DNA from: Desulfobulbus alkaliphilus
GTDB taxonomy: Bacteria; Desulfobacterota; Desulfobulbia; Desulfobulbales; Desulfobulbaceae
Direction of reading: 5' to 3'
Assembly: GCF_016918545.1 (NCBI RefSeq)
Contig: NZ_JAFFQC010000001.1
Location: 166,263 to 230,262 of the forward strand
Length of the DNA: 64,000 nt
Part shown: in pieces, positions 15,585 to 23,577 of the stretch
Layout of the letters: each line of letters starts with the position of its first letter
How positions within the stretch are numbered: the stretch's first letter is position 1
The notes under the pieces: model-generated
The model's input: only the letters and a program-made list of their open reading frames with translations
Databases searched by the model: none
What the model was told of the DNA's origin: nothing
Translations under genes and position numbers: made by a program

Positions 15585-16589
15585 ATGGCTTCACAATTAC
15601 AATACCCGCGAAAAAAAAGAGCGCTGTCTTTCCGCCTGGGTCAGTTGCTGACCCTGTTGGCAGTTCTGATGATTACGGTCGAAATCGGCATGCTGCTGCT
15701 GGGCGGCAAAGGCCTGTGCGCAAGCGAAGGGTGCCTGGTGGTCGATCAACTGACCACTGTTTCTCCCCTGCTGTTCAATCTCGTTGGCCTGTTCTTTTTT
15801 CTCCTCCTTCTACCGGGCTGGCGTTATGCCGGCAGTCAAAGCGATATCCGGGCGCAACTGTTCCGGCTGCTGCTCCTCGGCGGCCTGGCCGCCGAGGGAG
15901 TGCTCATCGGTTTTCAGCTGTTGGTTGTCGACACTTTCTGCCTCTATTGCCTCATTGTTTTCACCTTTATTCTGCTGCTGAACCTGCTGGCCGGGATCAG
16001 GCAGCTGCTGGCCGGTCTCTTTGTGTTCGCAACCGTGCTCCTGACTATGTTCAGCCTTGAATTCAGCCAGACCGTCGACGGATCACAAACCGTTGACAAC
16101 GGTGTTTTTGCCAGCAGACCAAGCCCGACGGCGACCACCACGGCGCATTTTTTCTTTTCCTCCACCTGTCCCCATTGCAAGACCGTCCTCGATGCCATGG
16201 TCGACGACCCCGGCCTGACCATCCACTTCAATCCGACCGACTCGATATCCTCCCTCGAGGTGGCCGGCGTGACCCTGAATCCGGACTATTCCGCCGCCGC
16301 CAACAGGGCGTTTCTCCGCTCCGTGGGCATCGAGGAAATTCCGGTTCTTCTGATCCATACGGATACCGGCGGATATCTGCTCATCAGGGGCGAACAAGCT
16401 ATTCTCCAGCACCTGGCCAGTCTGCGCGTTGCACAACACGAAACCGTATTCCCGGCGATTGGCACCTCCTCCTTCACCTCCGACACCGACCCCCTGATTC
16501 CCCCGGCGGCTCCGATTGATGGCGCCTGTTCGATAGCCACCGATTGCGACGAGGATCCTTTACTGCCCTGGATTGAACCAAGGCCATGA
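15585..16589 (+). CDS. VKOR-domain / thioredoxin-like fusion membrane protein
   Basis: This 334-residue protein has an N-terminal VKOR-like membrane domain of about 165 residues with four or five hydrophobic helices. It shows the paired cysteines of that family: GLCASEGCLVV near residue 45 and the active CxxC in TFCLYCLIV near 120. A periplasmic thioredoxin-like region follows, with HFFFSSTCPHCKTVL near 195 and IEEIPVLLIH containing the cis-Pro near 250. VKOR-Trx proteins pass disulfides to or from quinones. The ATG at 15585 is preferred because the upstream codons (from 15504) lie in an R2 repeat. It is followed 21 bp later by arsM, suggesting it serves metalloid redox or the folding of exported Cys proteins. 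Confidence 0.8.
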   Translation: MASQLQYPRKKRALSFRLGQLLTLLAVLMITVEIGMLLLGGKGLCASEGCLVVDQLTTVSPLLFNLVGLFFFLLLLPGWRYAGSQSDIRAQLFRLLLLGGLAAEGVLIGFQLLVVDTFCLYCLIVFTFILLLNLLAGIRQLLAGLFVFATVLLTMFSLEFSQTVDGSQTVDNGVFASRPSPTATTTAHFFFSSTCPHCKTVLDAMVDDPGLTIHFNPTDSISSLEVAGVTLNPDYSAAANRAFLRSVGIEEIPVLLIHTDTGGYLLIRGEQAILQHLASLRVAQHETVFPAIGTSSFTSDTDPLIPPAAPIDGACSIATDCDEDPLLPWIEPRP

Positions 16590-16610
16590 AAAACATAAAC
16601 AGGAGTCATT

Positions 16611-17393
16611 ATGTACCAAGTCGAAAAAGATGCCATCAGGATAGCGGTTCGGGAGCGATACACCCAGGCCGTGGAAAACAGCTGCCGGGGCCCCGGTTGC
16701 TGCAGTGCTCCGGAGGCGGACCGTTCTCTGGAGATGGGCTATTCTCCCGATGAAATGCGGGCGGCGCCAGAGGGAGCGAACCTTGGCCTGGGATGCGGCA
16801 ACCCGCGGGCCATTGCCTCTCTGAGAACGGGGGAGGTGGTGGTTGATCTTGGCAGCGGCGCCGGTTTCGATTGTTTTCTGGCCGCGGGCCAGGTCGGACC
16901 GGAAGGCCATGTCATCGGGGTGGACATGACCCCGGCCATGATCACCAAAGCCCGCGCCAATGCCCAGCAGCATGGGTACACCAGCGTGGAGTTTCGTCTT
17001 GGTGAGATCGAAAACCTGCCGGTGGCCGACTCGACTGCTGATGTGCTGCTCTCCAACTGTGTTATCAATCTTTCCCCGGACAAACCCAGGGTTTTTGCCG
17101 AGGCTTTCCGCGTACTCAAACCCGGTGGTCGGCTGGCGATCTCCGATATTGTCGCCCGTGCCGAAATGCCCGCCCATCTCAAAGCCGACATGACCCTCTA
17201 TACCTGTTGCGTTGCCGGGGCGTCATTGATCGGTGACCTGCGGGCCATACTGGAGGCCGTCGGTTTCACCCGGATCGAAATCACACCCCAGGAAGAAAGC
17301 GCCGCATTCATCCGTACCTTGGCCCCGACGGAGGTCGCCATCACCGACTATATTGTTTCCGCCACCATCACAGCGGTCAAGCCGCTCGGCTGA
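16611..17393 (+). CDS. arsM: Arsenite S-adenosylmethionine methyltransferase ArsM
   Basis: This 260-residue enzyme methylates As(III) using SAM. The SAM fold is shown by VVDLGSGAGFDCFLAAGQVG near residue 78, GVDMTPAMITKAR near 103 and VLLSNCVINLSPDK near 145. The conserved arsenic-binding cysteines are in GLGCGNP (about residue 63), SNCVINL (about 148) and YTCCVAGA (about 193). The N-terminal part SCRGPGCCSA contains additional Cys typical of the family. The gene sits in a divergent arsenic cluster with arsR and an ArsP-like permease, so methylated arsenicals made here could be the permease substrate. No SAM regulatory element is seen. Confidence 0.92.
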   Translation: MYQVEKDAIRIAVRERYTQAVENSCRGPGCCSAPEADRSLEMGYSPDEMRAAPEGANLGLGCGNPRAIASLRTGEVVVDLGSGAGFDCFLAAGQVGPEGHVIGVDMTPAMITKARANAQQHGYTSVEFRLGEIENLPVADSTADVLLSNCVINLSPDKPRVFAEAFRVLKPGGRLAISDIVARAEMPAHLKADMTLYTCCVAGASLIGDLRAILEAVGFTRIEITPQEESAAFIRTLAPTEVAITDYIVSATITAVKPLG

Positions 17394-17430
17394 ACCTTCC
17401 GGATGACCAGGCATCGGGGGGCGTGCGAAC

Positions 17431-17449
17431 GGACGCTCACGGATCCAGG
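17431..17449 (+). mobile_element. MITE-like repeat R2, right-end fragment
   Basis: GGACGCTCACGGATCCAGG matches the right terminus of the R2 element. It lies 38 bp after the arsM stop and about 100 bp before a full R2 copy. Confidence 0.5.
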
Positions 17450-17549
17450 ACAATGATATTGTCGCCTTTCCTCTTCCGCTGTTGCATCTCTTGTTTTATA
17501 ACGACAGACTTGTTAGGATTCGTCGGGAATCGGTTCCTGAATCCGTGAT

Positions 17550-17767
17550 CCTGAATCCGTGACGGCTGGACTCTTGTTTCGGTTATATCTTGTTGTAATC
17601 ATTTTATAATTGCAGAGAAACCCTTGACAATACCTTTCACCAGCCGCCCTTCGGGGCATCCGTCCGCACGCCATCTTCATTGCCCGTAACCGTCCGATAA
17701 AGTACACTTTAATCGAACGGTCACGAACAACGAAGCTGACGCACGGACGAACGCTCACGGATTCAGG
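17550..17767 (+). mobile_element. MITE-like repeat R2, full-length copy (218 bp)
   Basis: It starts CCTGAATCCGTGACGG and ends GCTCACGGATTCAGG, a terminal inverted repeat of about 14 bp. Inside are TATAAT at 17605-17610, ACCAGCCGCCCTTCGGGGCA, and an imperfect palindrome of about 32 bp around AAAGTACACTTT that would fold as a hairpin. No ORF is present. A second, 13-base copy of the left end sits at 17536. It has the same length as the copy at 31213. It lies between arsM and the thiolase gene; the rest of this 500-bp gap holds nothing else recognised. Confidence 0.82.
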
Positions 17768-17889
17768 GAGATGGCTGACCGCTCACGGATATGACCCGCG
17801 TTCACCCTTTTTGCCCCACAATCCATTACACCGGTCCTGCCTTGCACGACCGGTTCCTTTTCATGAACCTCTTTGCAGGAGGAGTTGCG

Positions 17890-19074
17890 ATGCGTGAAGT
17901 AGTTCTCGTTGGTGCCTGCCGGACAGCAGTCGGCAGATTCGGCGGCACCCTCAAAGATGTCCCAGCCGTGGAACTCGGCGCCCTGGTCATTAAAGAAGCC
18001 CTTTCCCGGGCCGGTGTCCAGCCGGAAATGGTCGATGAAGGCATTTTCGGTTGCGTGCTCTCCGGTGCCCTGGGCCAGAATCCGGCTCGACAGGCCATGC
18101 TTGCCGCCGGCATTCCCCAGGAAGTGCCGTCAATCACCATCAACAAGGTCTGTGGCAGCGGCCTCAAGTCCGTTATCCTCGCCGCCCAGGCGATCAAGGC
18201 CGGAGATGCCGACATCATCGTTGCCGGCGGCTTTGAAAACATGAGCGCCACCGCCTACGCCCTGCCCCAGGCCCGCTTCGGCTACCGGATGAATGCGCCC
18301 GCCAACGGTATGGTCGACATGATGATCCATGACGGCCTGTTCTGCGCCATGAACAAGTGCCACATGGGCAAGACCGCGGAAAATATCTGCGAACGTTGGA
18401 ATCTCAACCGGGAAGAACTGGATGCCTTTGCGGTGGCCTCGCAGAACAAGGCGGAAGAAGCCATTGCCGCCGGGCGCTTCAAGGATGAAATCGTTCCCGT
18501 AATGATTCCGCAAAGGAAGGGCGAGCCGATCTGTTTTGACACCGACGAACACCTGACCCCGGGCTCAACCGTGGAAAAACTGGCAAAACTTCGGCCCGCC
18601 TTCAAGAAGGACGGCATGGTGACCGCGGCTAACGCCTCCGGCATCAATGACGGCGCTGGCGCGGTTGTGGTCATGTCCGCGGATAAGGCCAGGGAACTGG
18701 GGATCACCCCCATGGCCAGACTGACGGGTTATGCCTCCGCCGGTGTCGATCCGCTCATCATGGGTATCGGTCCTTCCGCGGCCACGCCCAAGGCTTTGAC
18801 TAAAGCCGGCAAAACCCTGGAGGAGATCGAGCTGATCGAGGCCAACGAGGCATTTGCCTCGCAGAGTATCGCGGTTGCCAGGGATACAGGGTTTGACATG
18901 GCCAAGGTCAATGTCAACGGCGGCGCCATTGCCCTGGGCCATCCCATCGGTGCTTCCGGAACGCGTATTCTCGTGACCCTTTTGCATGAAATGGGCAAAC
19001 GTGATGCCCGCAGCGGCTTGGCAACGCTCTGTATCGGGGGCGGCATGGGCATTGCCGCGGTTGTAGAACGCTGA
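17890..19074 (+). CDS. Acetyl-CoA C-acetyltransferase (thiolase)
   Basis: This 394-residue protein is a thiolase that condenses two acetyl-CoA or cleaves acetoacetyl-CoA. The acyl-accepting Cys lies in [20 protein letters not shown] near residue 89. The C-terminal catalytic blocks are [20 protein letters not shown] (His near 350) and [10 protein letters not shown] (Cys near 380). The ATG at 17890 follows GGAGGAG; a longer ORF from 17791 is not needed. It stands alone, with no hydroxyacyl-CoA dehydrogenase or CoA-transferase next to it, so the pathway (butyrate/acetoacetate metabolism, PHA or fatty acid degradation) cannot be decided here. Confidence 0.93.
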   Translation: MREVVLVGACRTAVGRFGGTLKDVPAVELGALVIKEALSRAGVQPEMVDEGIFGCVLSGALGQNPARQAMLAAGIPQEVPSITINKVCGSGLKSVILAAQAIKAGDADIIVAGGFENMSATAYALPQARFGYRMNAPANGMVDMMIHDGLFCAMNKCHMGKTAENICERWNLNREELDAFAVASQNKAEEAIAAGRFKDEIVPVMIPQRKGEPICFDTDEHLTPGSTVEKLAKLRPAFKKDGMVTAANASGINDGAGAVVVMSADKARELGITPMARLTGYASAGVDPLIMGIGPSAATPKALTKAGKTLEEIELIEANEAFASQSIAVARDTGFDMAKVNVNGGAIALGHPIGASGTRILVTLLHEMGKRDARSGLATLCIGGGMGIAAVVER

Positions 19075-19114
19075 AAGCAGCAACCCCTCTCCCGAAAACT
19101 CCATCGAAAAATCT

Positions 19115-19158
19115 ATCGCCAGGCGGTGCAGACGGCACAGACGGCACCGCCTGGCGAT
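19115..19158. promoter_or_regulatory. Perfect 15-bp inverted repeat before the PabB-PabC gene
   Basis: ATCGCCAGGCGGTGC at 19115-19129 pairs perfectly with GCACCGCCTGGCGAT at 19144-19158, with a 14-base loop. It lies 40 bp after the thiolase stop and ends 10 bp before the next start. There is no T-tract. It may be a rho-independent-like pause, a regulatory hairpin covering the translation start region, or a palindromic operator. Confidence 0.45.
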
Positions 19159-19168
19159 CGGCACCGGC

Positions 19169-20935
19169 ATGATTGTTCTCAGGGATCAAGATAGCGGCCG
19201 ATGGCTGCATTTTTCCCGACCACGGCATGTGGTTGTTGCCCACAGGACCGAGGAGGTCGCGGCCTGTCTGGAGGAAATCGATCTGCTGGTGAGAAACCGG
19301 GGCTGGGCCGCCGCCGGTTTTCTCGCCTATGAGGCGGCCCCGGCCCTTGATCCGGCCCTGGAGGTGTTCAGTGATCAGGACCACTTCCCGTTGCTCTGGT
19401 TCGGCCTTTATCCCCCGCCTGAGCCCGTGGACCTTGAAAAGTCAGGCATGCCGCTGCCCGAGCTGGCCTGGACGGCCACGGTCAGCAAGGAGCAATACAC
19501 CGGGGCCATCGCCCGCATTCAGGCCCTGATCGCCGCCGGGGACACCTATCAGGTCAACTACACCTACCGCCTGCACGCCCCGTACAAGGAAATCGGCGCA
19601 ACGTGGCCGCTGTTCACCCAACTGGCCCGGGATCATGCCCCCGCCTACGGCGGCTATCTGGAAATCCCTGACTGGACTATTCTTTCCCTGTCGCCGGAGC
19701 TTTTTTTCCGCCTGCACGGTGAGCGGATAGAATCCATCCCCATGAAGGGCACCATTGGCCGGGCCCCGATAACGGCCGACGACCGCGAACAGGGGCAACA
19801 TCTGCGCGACAGCGGCAAGGATCGGGCGGAAAATGTGATGATCGTCGATATGGTCCGCAATGACCTCAGCCGTATCGCCGAGCCGGGCTCGGTGCGGGTC
19901 AGGGAGCTGTTTGCGGTGGAACGCCACCCCACCCTCTGGCAGATGGTGTCGCCGGTGCAGGCCCGCACCCACACCCACACCTCTTTCCAGGAGATCTGCA
20001 CCGCCCTTTTCCCCGCCGCTTCGATCACCGGGGCCCCCAAAGCCCGGACCATGGCCATTATCAGCGAGCTGGAAGCCGGGCCACGGCGCATCTACACCGG
20101 TGCCATCGGCTTTTTCCTCCCCGACCGGCGGGCGCAGTTCAATGTCGCCATCCGCACCCTGCTGCTGGACCACCGCGGCGGGAGGTTCGAATACGGCGTG
20201 GGCGGCGGCATCACTGCTGATTCCACCGCGGAGGGTGAATGGGAGGAAACTCGATTGAAAAGCCTGGTCTGCCGCACCCGGCCGCCGCAATTTTCCCTCC
20301 TCGAGACCCTGCTGTGGACTCCGCAACAGGGATACCTGTTTTTAGCCGAACATGTGCGCCGGATGCAGGCCTCAGCGGAATACTTCAGCCGTCCCTTTGA
20401 TCCGGATCTGCTGCGGGCACGACTGACGACTGAGGCCAGGGAATTTGCCCGGGTGCCGCAGCGGGTCCGGGTCCTGCTGGACCGGGACGGTGGCCTGGAG
20501 ATCGAGGCAACCCCGAGCACACCCCACGACCACGGGCGACCTGTCCGGCTCGTGCCGGCACCCTGCCCCATTGACGACACCGATGTCTTCCTCTATCACA
20601 AAACCACCCGGCGGGAGGTGTATGAACGAATGCGCGCTGCCCTGCCCCCGGAGGCGGATGATGTGCTCCTGTATAACCGCCGGGGGGAAATCACCGAGAC
20701 CACCATCGCCAACATCGTGGTCACCATCGACGGCCGGGACTATACCCCGCCGGTCCATTGCGGTCTGCTGGCGGGGACGCATCGCCAGCACCTGCTCGAT
20801 GGCGGCCGCCTGGAAGAACGGGTGCTGACCCTGGAGGATCTCAGCGGTGCCGAGAGATTTGCCCTCATCAATTCGGTCCGCGGCCGGTATCCGGCAGTGC
20901 TGCTGGCCGGCAGGCTCTCCGTCCGCCCAGCGTAA
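19169..20935 (+). CDS. pabB: Aminodeoxychorismate synthase component I fused to aminodeoxychorismate lyase (PabB-PabC)
   Basis: This 588-residue protein joins two steps of p-aminobenzoate synthesis for folate. Residues 1 to about 370 are a PabB-type chorismate enzyme: GDTYQVNYTYRLHAP near 125, IPMKGTIGRAP near 190, MIVDMVRNDLSRIA near 225 and TGAPKARTMAIISELE near 285. Residues from about 380 are a class IV PLP-fold lyase, with ETLLWTPQQGYLFLAEHVRR and DVLLYNRRGEITETTIANIV. The PabB part carries the Lys in PMKGT that many PabB proteins use as a nucleophile. The two-domain fusion is common in Desulfobacterota and other lineages. The glutamine amidotransferase partner PabA is not in the window. 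Confidence 0.9.
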   Translation: MIVLRDQDSGRWLHFSRPRHVVVAHRTEEVAACLEEIDLLVRNRGWAAAGFLAYEAAPALDPALEVFSDQDHFPLLWFGLYPPPEPVDLEKSGMPLPELAWTATVSKEQYTGAIARIQALIAAGDTYQVNYTYRLHAPYKEIGATWPLFTQLARDHAPAYGGYLEIPDWTILSLSPELFFRLHGERIESIPMKGTIGRAPITADDREQGQHLRDSGKDRAENVMIVDMVRNDLSRIAEPGSVRVRELFAVERHPTLWQMVSPVQARTHTHTSFQEICTALFPAASITGAPKARTMAIISELEAGPRRIYTGAIGFFLPDRRAQFNVAIRTLLLDHRGGRFEYGVGGGITADSTAEGEWEETRLKSLVCRTRPPQFSLLETLLWTPQQGYLFLAEHVRRMQASAEYFSRPFDPDLLRARLTTEAREFARVPQRVRVLLDRDGGLEIEATPSTPHDHGRPVRLVPAPCPIDDTDVFLYHKTTRREVYERMRAALPPEADDVLLYNRRGEITETTIANIVVTIDGRDYTPPVHCGLLAGTHRQHLLDGGRLEERVLTLEDLSGAERFALINSVRGRYPAVLLAGRLSVRPA

Positions 20936-21017
20936 AAGCACCGGAACTGACGGCACGGGGTTGCGGGCATCGCAACAGGTATGATGGATGGGTTAGGTGG
21001 TGACGCCGTGGTCCTGT

Positions 21018-22181
21018 TCAGGTTTTACTGTCATCCTTGCCATGTTTGGCGCCAATCTTCGCGCACACCTTCTGGGTGATCTTCTCGTCAAACAGATTCC
21101 ACTTCCGCTCCTGATAATCGCCCCCTTCCCCACCCGCAAGGAAACCCATGGGGACGTGAAAGCCGCCGGCTGACATTTTCCCGCCACCAAAATAGTGCCC
21201 ACTGGCATCCTTGCCGAACACTTCCTTGATGAACTGATCAGGATCGATGGTGATCCGGTTGGTGCGCATGGAACCGACAATCGCTTCCTCCCAATTTTCG
21301 CCGGTGACGATGCCAAAGACAATGGCGGTGTGGACATTTTCCTCGGTGAGCAGGAAGTCGGCAGCCTGGGGGATCGCATCACGGTCATCGGCGCGCAGAT
21401 AGCCGACGCCGGATAAGGAAAAACTCTCAATAATCTTGCGGCTGCCAAGGGCCTTGTGGATCACCTTCATGGTTTGCTTGGATCTGGCCTGATTCATTAT
21501 CTGGGCCAGGATATCGGCATCCCGGTAGCGGGAGAGAAAGGCAGCCGCCTGGAAATCCTCATCCCGGGCATAGACAAAGCCGTTGGTATCGGTGATGATG
21601 CCATGGGTCAGCGCGGTGGCCATCAGGGTATGAGTCTTATCGCTTGGTTTCATTTCAATGATACCATTTTGCAGATACTGCGCATAAATGGAGGAGGTCG
21701 AGCCGATTTTGGGACGGATATCCTTGAAGAGTGGTTCAAGTCGACCCTGCGGTTCATGATGGTCGATGACAATGAGCGACGGCACCTTGCTTTTTTCCAG
21801 GTCATCAATGATTGTCCCGACGGTGGTCCCCTGGTTGTCGAGGAAAACAGCCCCGGCGAATTGGGTTAAATCCAGGGATGTATCATATTGCATCAGTTCA
21901 ATGCCCAACAATTTCACCAGGGCGATATTCTGCTGATGACTGATGCGGCCGCCATGGACCAGGGTGGTTTGAATTTCAAAGGCCCGACTGATGATCTGAT
22001 GGGCAAAACCACAGGCAATGGCATCCGGATCCGGAAAATCCTGGAGCACGACAACATGTTTTTCGCCTCGGCGTGAGGCCAGTTGCTCTGCCAGGTCCAG
22101 CCGAGCTGGCTGTTGAACCTGTTGCGTTTGTTGAACCTGTGCTTCACTGTCCGCGGGAACTTCTTTTATCGTCTCGTCCAT
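21018..22181 (-). CDS. DHH/DHHA1-family phosphoesterase
   Basis: This 387-residue protein contains the DHH phosphoesterase core: VVLQDFPDPDAIACGFAHQI near residue 40, FLDNQGTT, the DHH motif in SLIVIDHHEPQGRLEP near 125 and ALTHGIITDTNGF near 190. The C-terminal DHHA1 domain is marked by YFGGGKMSAGGFHVP near 345. Relatives hydrolyse nanoRNA, pAp or cyclic dinucleotides; which applies here cannot be told. The ATG at 22181 follows GGAGGGGGG, so the longer ORF start at 22271 is not used. A Gln-rich stretch (QVQQTQQVQQ) near the N-terminus is unusual. It converges with the PabB-PabC gene. Confidence 0.87.
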   Translation of the reverse strand: MDETIKEVPADSEAQVQQTQQVQQPARLDLAEQLASRRGEKHVVVLQDFPDPDAIACGFAHQIISRAFEIQTTLVHGGRISHQQNIALVKLLGIELMQYDTSLDLTQFAGAVFLDNQGTTVGTIIDDLEKSKVPSLIVIDHHEPQGRLEPLFKDIRPKIGSTSSIYAQYLQNGIIEMKPSDKTHTLMATALTHGIITDTNGFVYARDEDFQAAAFLSRYRDADILAQIMNQARSKQTMKVIHKALGSRKIIESFSLSGVGYLRADDRDAIPQAADFLLTEENVHTAIVFGIVTGENWEEAIVGSMRTNRITIDPDQFIKEVFGKDASGHYFGGGKMSAGGFHVPMGFLAGGEGGDYQERKWNLFDEKITQKVCAKIGAKHGKDDSKT

Positions 22182-22324
22182 ATGCCCCCCTCCGAGCAAT
22201 AAGGGATGTCCCCCTTCACCAGCAGTCCAAACAAGCAAAAACCGAAGACCCTCCGAGGTCACACCATCCATCTGCCGGTGAGTACAGGAGTCGCTGTTGA
22301 AGTGGTATAGAATGCTCTTTCTTT

Positions 22325-22440
22325 CCTGAATCCCTGACGGCTGGATTCTGGGTGGGTTTTATTTTACTGTACTCAGGGTATAATTACAGCGAAATCTTTG
22401 CTGACACCTGAATCCGTCAACGAAAATTCACGGATCCAGG
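22325..22440 (+). mobile_element. MITE-like repeat R2, internally deleted copy (116 bp)
   Basis: It starts CCTGAATCCCTGACGG and ends TTCACGGATCCAGG. The TATAAT-containing left part is recognisable (GGGTATAATTACAGCGA), and a second internal CCTGAATCCGTC is present. It lies between the DHH phosphoesterase start and the end of the NAGGN operon, 4 bp from the M42 peptidase stop. Confidence 0.72.
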
Positions 22441-22443
22441 CAG

Positions 22444-23577
22444 TCAGGACTCCCGCGGTCTCTGTTCCGATGACGGGTTGATGAGCGGGTAGGCCTGTTC
22501 CGGGCCGATGACATTTTCATCCTGGGCAAAAAGCGGTGGCGACTGCAGATAGGCCATGACCAGGGCAGCCACCGCCCGCAGGGATTGAATATGCAGCCGT
22601 TCATAGCCATGGGAGGCATCGAGCCCGAAGCAGATCAACGCGGTGCGGATATCATTGCCTGCTTCCAGGGCCGCGGCCGAATCACTGCGGTAAAAGAGAA
22701 AAACATCCCGGCTGAATTCAATTTCGTGCTGCATGCAGAGATTGATCAGGTGCCGGGTCAGGTGCATGTCAAAAGGCCCGCTTGAATCTTTCATCGCCAG
22801 GGTGACCCCGGTTTCTATGGTGTTCTGATCAGGGGCAATGGTTCCGTTGTCCACGGAAACCATCTCGGCCACGTCCCCGTGGAGGATATGGGAGGCCCCC
22901 ACACCCACTTCCTCGGAAATGGTGAAGAGCAGATAACAGTCCAGCGGGAGCGCCTCGTCCTGTTCCTTGAGGGCTTTGGCCGCGGCGAGAATTGCCGCCA
23001 CCCCGGCCTTGTCATCCAGATGGCGGGCATTGATATGGCCGCTGGCACTGGACTCATAACCGGGATCGATGGAGACATAATCGCCGACCCGCAGTCCCAG
23101 ATCCCAGAGGACATCCAGGGAAGAACAGATCTCATCCAGACGGATCTCCAGGTTGGACCAGGCCGCCGGCTGGGCGTCCACCTCTTCGTTATAGCGGTGC
23201 CCCGAAGCCTTGAGGGGCAGGATGGCGCCCCGGAACCGGCGGCTGTCGGAATGCACGGTGACCCGGGCCCCTTCGGCAAAGCGGGCGGACCAGGTGCCGA
23301 TGGGGACCAGGCTCAGACGGCCATTTTTTTTCAGCCCCTTGACCATGGCACCCAGGGTGTCCAGGTGGGCGACAACCGCCCGGCGGGGATGTTCCCGTTG
23401 TCCCTTGATTCGGGCCCGGATAGCGCCGCGCCGGGTCAGTTCATAGGGGATGGCCAGCTGTTCCAACTCGGAGCAGACGGCGCGGACGACATCGTCGGTC
23501 ATGCCGGAAGGACTGGGGATATGGAGCAGTCGTTCGAGAATCTGCTCCATATAGGCGGAGTCGATGCGGTTCAGCAT
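22444..23577 (-). CDS. M42-family peptidase of the NAGGN operon
   Basis: This 377-residue metallopeptidase is the third gene of the operon for N-acetylglutaminylglutamine amide. Metal ligands of the M42 glutamyl-aminopeptidase type are visible: VVAHLDTLGAMV near residue 70, HINARHLDDKAGVAAILAAA near 182 and FTISEEVGVGAS near 225. The C-terminal SHGYERLH supplies the last His. Genes of this family occur so regularly next to the two NAGGN synthesis genes that they are annotated as NAGGN-system peptidases; the substrate may be the dipeptide itself or a related peptide. It starts 1 bp after the ligase stop. Confidence 0.88.
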   Translation of the reverse strand: MLNRIDSAYMEQILERLLHIPSPSGMTDDVVRAVCSELEQLAIPYELTRRGAIRARIKGQREHPRRAVVAHLDTLGAMVKGLKKNGRLSLVPIGTWSARFAEGARVTVHSDSRRFRGAILPLKASGHRYNEEVDAQPAAWSNLEIRLDEICSSLDVLWDLGLRVGDYVSIDPGYESSASGHINARHLDDKAGVAAILAAAKALKEQDEALPLDCYLLFTISEEVGVGASHILHGDVAEMVSVDNGTIAPDQNTIETGVTLAMKDSSGPFDMHLTRHLINLCMQHEIEFSRDVFLFYRSDSAAALEAGNDIRTALICFGLDASHGYERLHIQSLRAVAALVMAYLQSPPLFAQDENVIGPEQAYPLINPSSEQRPRES

